This document shows, in pieces, positions 53,321 to 62,300 of a stretch of DNA of 64,000 nucleotides. The notes below the pieces were generated by a model. It was not told where the DNA came from. It saw nothing but the letters and a program-made list of their open reading frames with translations, and did no database searches. The position numbers and the translations under genes are program-made. The stretch spans positions 85,157,691 through 85,221,690 of the forward strand of contig CM037877.1 in assembly GCA_021292165.1 (NCBI GenBank), read 5' to 3'. Source of the DNA: Shinisaurus crocodilurus (taxonomy: Eukaryota > Chordata > Lepidosauria > Squamata > Shinisauridae). Within the stretch, counting starts at the first letter, position 1; every line of letters begins with the position of its first letter.

Positions 53321-56300
53321 ATATAGAAAGGAATCAGCTTTGTTGTTTTATAGCTCTACTGTGTACACCAAAGTGTCTCCCTACCTTGTCTCCTTCCCTC
53401 ATTTCCCACCTTTTGTTGTAATCTGTTTACCTTGAATAAACTTTCCTGGTTTTACCACACATGGCGTGTGTGGTTCCTCTGTGGTTCAGCGCTAAATCCA
53501 GAGTACAGACAAGGGCAAGGCCCTGAGAGACTCAGGTCAAGACTGCAGAGCTAAGGCTGGCAGCCTTGCACCTTGGATCTCTGGTCATTGGTAAAAAGGG
53601 TGGGTTGGCAGAGCCAGCCAGCCTCCCCTTCCTTCACATATGTTATTTTAAAGGACATTTTTAAATTCATCTTTATGATACCTAAAAAGCCAGTGGTATA
53701 GTGGTTAGTCTTGGACTGGACCAGGGAGACCTGAATTCTAATCCATGCATATCGACAAAGCTTAGTAGGTGGCCATGGGCCAGTTAGCATCTCTCAGCCT
53801 AATTTCACAGTTGTTGGAAGAATAAAAAGGGGGGGGGTTGGGGGGCAGGAGAAAGAACCATGTACACTGTCCTGAGCAATTTGGGAGAAAGCTGGGGTAA
53901 AACATGAATAAATAAATAATTTGGTACAGATTGGGGGGGGGGGAGGGAGAGAAAAAAAGAATTGAATACTGCCCTTACCTGGGAAGAAATACACTTTCTA
54001 CTACATAGAAGTCTTGCATAAGTACATCTCTGTCTGGTTTAGAGGTGAGGTTACCCACTGTGTATCCTATTCCCAGCTGTATGGCACCTTTAATAGCGGA
54101 AGATGCAGTCTGCAAAGAAAGGCAAAACATTTTTAAGTGTCAGTTTGCGGTAAATGTGTTTTCTTGACCCATATGCACCTTATAAAATTTCTGATTGCCT
54201 TGGCATCCCTCCAAATATATATAACAGGTTAGTTCATCTATAAGCAGAGATCACTACTCAGAAGGCGAAGGCTTGGAGATAATTAGGCCTCAAAAATCAC
54301 ATATAACAGCAAATGGAAATCCAGCATGCAAATGAGCTGTTAAGGTACTCACAAGCATCACAGCAAACTGAACAAAGCGCTCTTTGAAACTTGCCATCTC
54401 ACAAACTATGAAGAAAGCTCTAAAAACCTCGTCCAAGAAAAAAAATAATCCAGGCCATGCATGAGCATTCCTGAGCCTGGATTGGTTCCTTCCACAGCAG
54501 GTGGTCTCTAACAGAAAGGAAGAGCTCAGGATTCCTAGGAACTTTAAGAGGACCCGTGTTAACTATTACACTCTTCTAGCAGGAGATGAGAGGGATGTTG
54601 TGCTGGACACTGCCCCCTCCTCTCTCCCGCCACACACACACAGTTCTCACACACCCTAAAACGTAACAGTAACAATCAAAGAGGCTCCATAGCCTTGTAA
54701 CTCCAACAGCCCCCCTTCCTTGCTTTTAGAGCTGTTTCTATTTTGGGGGGCTCTTATTGAAGCTATGGAGATGCGCATGAACTGTGATGCAGGCAACTGG
54801 AGGGTGGGTGAGGCAGGTAACCAGAGGAACCATCAGTGCCACACCCCTAGATTCTGATTGGAAGAGTTTAGGCCAGATGGTAACCGTAGAGATGGTGGCT
54901 GTACCATTTGTGAGGAAAGCGGATTCTGGCTATGCTCGAGGCTACTAAAATGAAGTTATGCTGGGGTCTCAATGAACAATATGGTTAAGGGGCTTAGTGA
55001 GCAGCAGTAGCAGCTGCTGCTCAAGGAAATGGTGCAAACAGCCAGTTAGCGTGCTCTGGTGAGCGAATGAGGGGAATCAATGCAGGATACTTACTTTTAA
55101 GAAGTGACTTTCCAGGACTGTCTGGTTTTGCAATTACAATGCAATGATAACAGATTTTTAAAAAGTAAGGGCTTTGGAGGGAGCTGTGTTCCCTTTAAAG
55201 AAAAGATGGATCTCTAGTATGCAGAAGTCAAAAATTCCTACAGATCTCCTGAGGAATGTTATTCCTCACCAGTCTCTGAGTTATCTAAGAGACACAGAGA
55301 GCTGAGATGGTATTTTTATTGGACAAATTGGTTTTTTAAAGAAGTATTTCAAGCTTTCAAATTATGTTATCAGCTATAGGGATTCAGAGCAAAATAAAAC
55401 CAATCTGATTTCATTATGAAGCCAACAGAGTGGGTACCTGGCTGGGCTTGCTACTCTCAGAACCAAGGCAATTAGAACCATCCATTTAGCTAATTAGATT
55501 GCAGAAAGCTAGGCCCTTGCCAGAGAAATGGCTGGCAGCTCAGATTACTTTAAACCTTAGAAACAGAAGATAACAAGCCAAAATATCATGACTTGGAAGT
55601 CATCCGTCCCCTTTGCTTTAATATATATATATAGATATAGATATCCCCCAATTAGATTTTATAGAACTCTTGTATGAAAGAAAATGAAGAAGGACCAATC
55701 CACCAATTACTGCATCAAGAGACTTTGCACAGGAATAAATAAATAAAGGTTCCTGTCACCTATGGCTTGAAGAATCTTGACAGTAAAGACTGTGTCTGGT
55801 GGCACAGCAGCTTTATTCAATCCCCCACATCTCTGTAGTTTTGGTTTATTTTTCAAATGAGAAACAAAGTGCTGGTGGGTAATTGTTGTGTTGTTATTTA
55901 AACTAATTAATATCAAATCTTGCAAGTTGCATAACAGTTCCTAACAGGCAATTTGTTGAGATCAACACACAGTTGGTCATTGCTAAAATACAACTTTAAT
56001 TGGTAATGGAACTGAATGGATTGCTCACAAATTTCCCATTTCTTCTCCTGAAAAGGTCTTTATAAAAGATTAGTGTCCTGCATGAGAACTAAATTATGTA
56101 ATTTTGATTAGACTTTGTTTCAGACTGAGCCTTTTTGTTAACTGAACCACCTCCTACAGTATGGTCACAGAAAATGGATACTTATTGAAACAATCTGTAG
56201 ATTTATTGTTTTTTAAAAAATAATTCCTATAAAAGCCAGAACATTTTAGAAAGTTGGATATTATAGTTATGCTGAACAAAATATATGAACCATGGATACT

Positions 56301-59300
56301 ACTCTGTCTCCAGGTTCATAGCAGTCTACTAAGGATGGATCAATTTGACTGGTAATCAGCAAACATTACTGTCCTCCTCATTAAAAGGTATTACTGGCAT
56401 ACAAAGAAATACTCTTTAACCTCAAATACACATCATTTCTTGATAGTAACTCTAATCCCCATCCTGTTGAGAACAAGCAAGCACCACAGTACTGAACAGA
56501 TAATATTTCCATCAATGCATATGCTCACATACCACGAGTGGGAAAGGACAAGCACTCTACATATGTATAATTAAATACTGCTGGCTCCAGGATTTTGAGG
56601 GTCCTTGGGAAAGACACCCGCAGTGGGCCCCCTCCTTCAGTCAGTCTACCTTCTCACTGCTATCATCACAAGCTGCTATTGCTCCTCCTCTTGCTTGCTT
56701 GACAGGCAGAGAACCAGTGAGCAAATAGGCAGTAGTAGCATTTACTGCTCCTCCTTCTCACCAACACCGTCCTCTGCCAGAATGAGCTGCAAGTGAACAA
56801 GCAGGCTGCAATGTGAAGAGGAGGGGTGTGGAACCTTGGCAGGTGTCCAAAGGCCTACATTTGACCCTATCCCTTTAATTATATACTATCGCCACTACCT
56901 GCTATAAGGAAGAGTGCTCACCATCCACTGGGTTGGATCCAGCATTTCCTTCTGCCAGCAGAGTTCCACTCAGAACACCCCTGCCAGTGGAAGCGAGGAA
57001 GAGACTATTTCCACCAATTTCCCAATCCTACTACAGCTAGAGTGTCCCCTACTTCACTGTTCTGAAGGATCCCTCAACCCTCTGGAACATACTTTTGGGA
57101 TGCATGGGGGGGGGGGGGCTGCAGAATCAACATAAATTGCCTCCTTCCCCATTCTGCCAACAGAAATCCTCTACTGGATCAGCTTTCTGCAGATGAAAAA
57201 GCCCTTTCCACCCACAGAAGGTAAATGCTGGGTCCAACCAAGAGTAATCTGACTACAATGTGTTGATCTGTATTTCAGAGTCTAATGACCATTTCTCATC
57301 CTACATATTGTGAAGATTCAGAAAGTATCTCTCAAGCCATACTTCAAATATAACTGCATGTGAATGACAATACATCACCACATGCAATAGTTTGCTTTTG
57401 CATATTTTCATATCTTACAAAGCACCTGGTGCAAGTTAGGTTTAGAGAAACTAGGATATTGTCTGAGATGGACATGTATGCAGGTATGCTTTAAACCTTA
57501 TAGTCTCGGAGCACAGCTGCCTATCCTGTGGCTAACTGAAGTTGCTGTAGGACAAGGATGGAGAACCTCTGACCCACGGGCCAAATACAAATACGGTACC
57601 TGATTCCACCCTCTGCTGAAAAATTGTCCTTCCCCCACTGCAACAAGGCTTGCATTGGTGCGAATTTTAAAAACCTAATCCAGGGGGGACATTTTGGGGG
57701 TGGGTCACTACCTGGAAGGGTATTATTATTATTATTATTATTACTACTACTACTACTACTACTACTACTATTATTATTATTATTATTATTTGAATTTCTT
57801 AAGATGCCTTTCTCAGAAAAGACACAAGGTGTTTTACTACAACACATACGAAAAAAAATTTAAAATGTAAAACAGCTAAAAACAGATAACAATAAAATAC
57901 CACAACCCGATAAAACAACTAAATTAAGAAACCCATCATATGCCGTCAAATGCCTGGGAATAGGGGAGTAGTGAAGGTCTTCTACTCCTGTCTGTCCATT
58001 CATGGCATGCAGCCCCTGTTGGTGTTGAAAGAGATTTGTAATTTGTGTGCTAGCCTTGCTAGGCTGTTTACACACAGCAGCAGAGTATTTACCCAGAACC
58101 AATGTGTCCCTCAGGCCAAAAAAGCTTCTCCACCCCTGCTGTAGGATCATCTGGGATTCAACTCATGCCAAACTCTGTTTCTTCCTGTGTAGGCAATAAG
58201 AACAAGCTGACATTCCACACGCCATGGAGTTGGATAGGATTGGAGGAGCTCCATGTTTGATTCTGAACATAATATGGATCAGGCCAGCTGGACCAAGATT
58301 ACCACAGCTGCTTTATAGTATGTAAGAATAGATACATTTACTTTTAAAATGACAGCAAAAAATGAAACCCTTTTATCCATTTAACGCAGTGTACTAGGGA
58401 TGTTAATTAGTAGACTGCAATCCTAATCTGGAACGCGACATTTATGTTTTATGGCTCAACCTATAGCAAAGAAGAGTATTCAAACCTGCAGGAAGGACAC
58501 CATTTTTGAACTGCTCTATTATTGCTGCCATGACCGTTTAAACCTTTATAAATTTTAGCTAATCAACACTTTGTTAGGCACTATGATCAGGTGGCCTGGG
58601 AAACATTCAGGCACCTTGTCTCTGGGAATTTTAAAATGTGATGTTCCAGCATCAGAATGGTCATCAGAATTATTTGAAAAATTTAAGATACATTTTTAAG
58701 GGCCCAGGGTGACACCTCTGGAACTCTCCAGTTTGCTTCAAGTGGGCATGTTTGGAGGTTGGGGTAGATGTATGTGTTCCCTTCTGGATGTTACACAGGA
58801 AGTGCAAATGGAGGATGCTTGTTGAAGTACTCTTTCATCCTACCTCTGACAGTCTCTTAGGATTACATTCCCTATTGCCGTTTCAGACTGAAGACAATTT
58901 CTATATTTAAAATGCAGCTGCTTCACCTTCAGGCTTGCACAATTCAGCTACACCAGCCTAACAAGGAAAAAGCATGTCAAAGACTGTCACTGAAATCAAA
59001 TACCGAATTTTGATATTAAGAGCCAGAACTATAAATTTAAATATGATGACAAAGGTTTGGTATGGCAGTCCTTGAACTAGAAACTCTAAACGAATCACTT
59101 TCTAAAATTCCAGTCACATGGAACAGGGCAGGTCTGAATCACATCTTGGTCTAGGAACATCTGTTTGCAAGGAACTCTTTGTTCTCCTTTAATATTATAA
59201 TGCAACAGTCTGACAATTCAATTTCCAATTCAATAAGACCTACCTTCTTTCAACTTGACTGAACAAAACCTTAAAGGTCTTCTTTGAGAAACATTACCAT

Positions 59301-62300
59301 CCATCAATGTAATAATCTATAAGTACCTTGTGTATAAGCTGTATATACATTATACAAGAGTCAACAACTACTGAATGCTCAATATGCAGACCATTGGCAA
59401 TTAAAATATGGAAGAAAAAAAACTGGAAATAGATAACGCTAAGGAATAACGCCTTGATTTTATGCTTGCCATCCTGTTTATAATCAGTAACCACTGTGCA
59501 ATCTTTTGAACAATGACAATAAGGAATTCCCACATGTGTGTCAACTCTAGAAAGGATTAGATTGCTACTAGCCCAAGATTTCATAGATCATAGAGTTGGA
59601 AGGAGCCTACAAGGCTATCGAGTCCAACCCCCTGCTCAATGCAGGAAACTAGAGGAGGGGTCTCCCATCCAAGTAATAACCAGGCTTGACCATGCTTAGC
59701 TTGCCACGCTCAGACAAGCTGAGCCAGCGTAAGCCGCAGGCCTGATGTGTCTGCACATATTTCTTTTTTTTACAGAAGAAAATGCATGTTTTCTTCTTTC
59801 ACAGAAGAAAATGCAGAATACAATATGACTGAATTTGGATTACAGATTTGGGCTGTGGACAGGGTTTAGCTTAGCACATCAGGTGCTAAAGTCTAGGGGA
59901 GTTTAGCACCTGATCCAGATTGACTTCGAGGCTCAAGCCTAGGGCCCCTTTGTCTGAAGTAGTTTACAAGCTCAAAAAGGTTAGAACTGACTAACAGAAG
60001 CCACAACAAATTAACTGCCTCCCCAAACTAATTTGTATGCAAATATCATGCAGTAGAGGGAAAGCTTTGGGTTAGATTATCAGTCCTGAGTGATTCAGGA
60101 TATTAAGGAAGGTTTTTACTTTAAGGCTGCAATCCTATACCCACTTACCTGGAAGTAAGCCTCACTGAAAAAAATGGGACTTATGTCTGAGTAGTTATAT
60201 ATAAGATTGTACTGTAAGAGATTTTAAATGGGACAGAAGGGAGGGGAAGAAGAGAACAATTTGCCTATAAACAGGTTTAGGAATTAACTGTCTAGAGCAC
60301 CTAGGTAAAGTATGTTAGATACCACTCAGACTATACTTATACCCATGTAGTCTTACTTAGGTCCATGGGATGTGTAAATAGTTTATTAATTACCCCTCTA
60401 ATCTTTAATAATACTAACTGGAACTTAGAAGGGATACTCCCTCAAATCCATCCAAGCCATTTATGTAAATGAGCTTCAGGAAGGTAAACTAAAGCATTTA
60501 ATGACTTAAAAACATTACACCATCTTGTGATTGGTTTCTATGTACATATATTTCTGTTTATGCTGCGATTCTGATACAGTGGCCAGGTTTATTGCCCAAA
60601 CAAATGAACTGCATAATTTAACAAAAAGAGAACTACTGTTATTAAAGTTACCTATTGAAGAAGAGCACATGGAAAATACTATTACGTACATCTCAAGGCA
60701 TATTTATACGATTACAGTTTGTCCTATGGATGATTGGATGTCAAATCAGAAACTAAAACTTTCCATGTGTCCTTTTCCCTTTTTATACATACTCTCAAAA
60801 TAGAACCAAGCCTCTGTAAATGGTGTGGTTACCATTAAGAGGTATTACTGTAGAATGAGTAACAGGAAATTGTATATTCATGCATAATCATAGTCTTAAA
60901 GCATAAACTACAGACTGGCTACTGAATTTATACAGTTTTAAATAGTTATCAGAATGGCAGTGTACCATTTTGGCTTAACAGCCCTGCAAGAATTACGTAG
61001 TAGCTTTAGCTATACTACAATGACCAGCTAACTCCAACCCTTGAAAATCAGCTTCAGCCAATTCAGATGTCAGAGGATTATGTAATCTGAAATTAGCCAA
61101 TCCACATCAAGGCCTTAGATTAGAGAAAGGAATATCTGAGAAAATTAAGCTAAATAAAATATCTCAGAGAAACATGCCTGCAAGAATCCTTGACTCTTGT
61201 AGAGCAACAAAGGAAGGGCTAGGCTTGTGGGGTGGTATTTGTGGTAAAATACTTCTGTATTAGCTGCCATAATGGTTAACCAACCTTCTACAGACAACAT
61301 CTTTACTCATTAGGAGGCCATATGGCTGCTGACAATGAAATGGCAGACCAGAAAGGGACTCAGTAGTGTGGAGAAGTACGTATACAAGGCCCAATTTGGC
61401 AGCAGATTCTGCTCCTTGCAAGTGTTTTACAGGCCTTTCTTGGTTCTCACTTTGTCCCCAACTAGCATTGCTAGGCCATCAATATGAAAACAGGTCAGAA
61501 TTCAAAGTTCTTCAGCTAATATTAATTGAGAACCTTTTGATGTATCCATTCCCACACACTAGGGAACCACCATATTTTTCATATTTAAGCTACCTACCAC
61601 TTAAATGGTAGGTATTTAAGCTACCTACCACGAGAGCCAGCGTGGCATAGTGGTTAGAGTGTTGGACTGGGACTCGGGAGATCCGGGTTCTAGTCCCCAC
61701 TTGGGCACGAAGCTCCCTGGGTGACATTGGGCCAGTCACGGTCTCTCAGCCTAACCTACCTCACAGGGTTGTTGTGAGGATAAAATGGAGAGGAGGAGGA
61801 GGATTATGTAAGCCACCTTGGGTTCCTTGCAGGAAAAAAGGCGGGGTATAAATATAATAAATAAATAAATAAATACTAAGTCACAACATCAAAGTGGTAG
61901 AGTCTGGTGTGGCTGATCTGGGTGCCAGCAATAATGGGATCTTTGAGCCATTTTTTGTCCATCCTGGCATTACACACTTTTTCAGAACAATCTGAAGGAT
62001 TCTCCATTTGCTGATTGGCGTTAAAATTAATATTACCGGTTTAGTCATTAACAGACTGAGCCAGTGTGCCATTTGCAGCTTTAAACTTTCTCAGTGATTA
62101 CTCTACCAGTTGCCATATTAAACTTCTACAAAGCAAATATTAGACTTGATTAAACAAACATTAATTTCTGCAGGACTGTAGGCAACTCAAATCAAGCACA
62201 TTTGGACTGGGACTCGGGAGATCCAGGTTCTAGACCCTGTTCAGCCATGAAACTCACTGGGTGACTTTGGGCCAGTCACTGACTCTCAGCCTAACCTACC

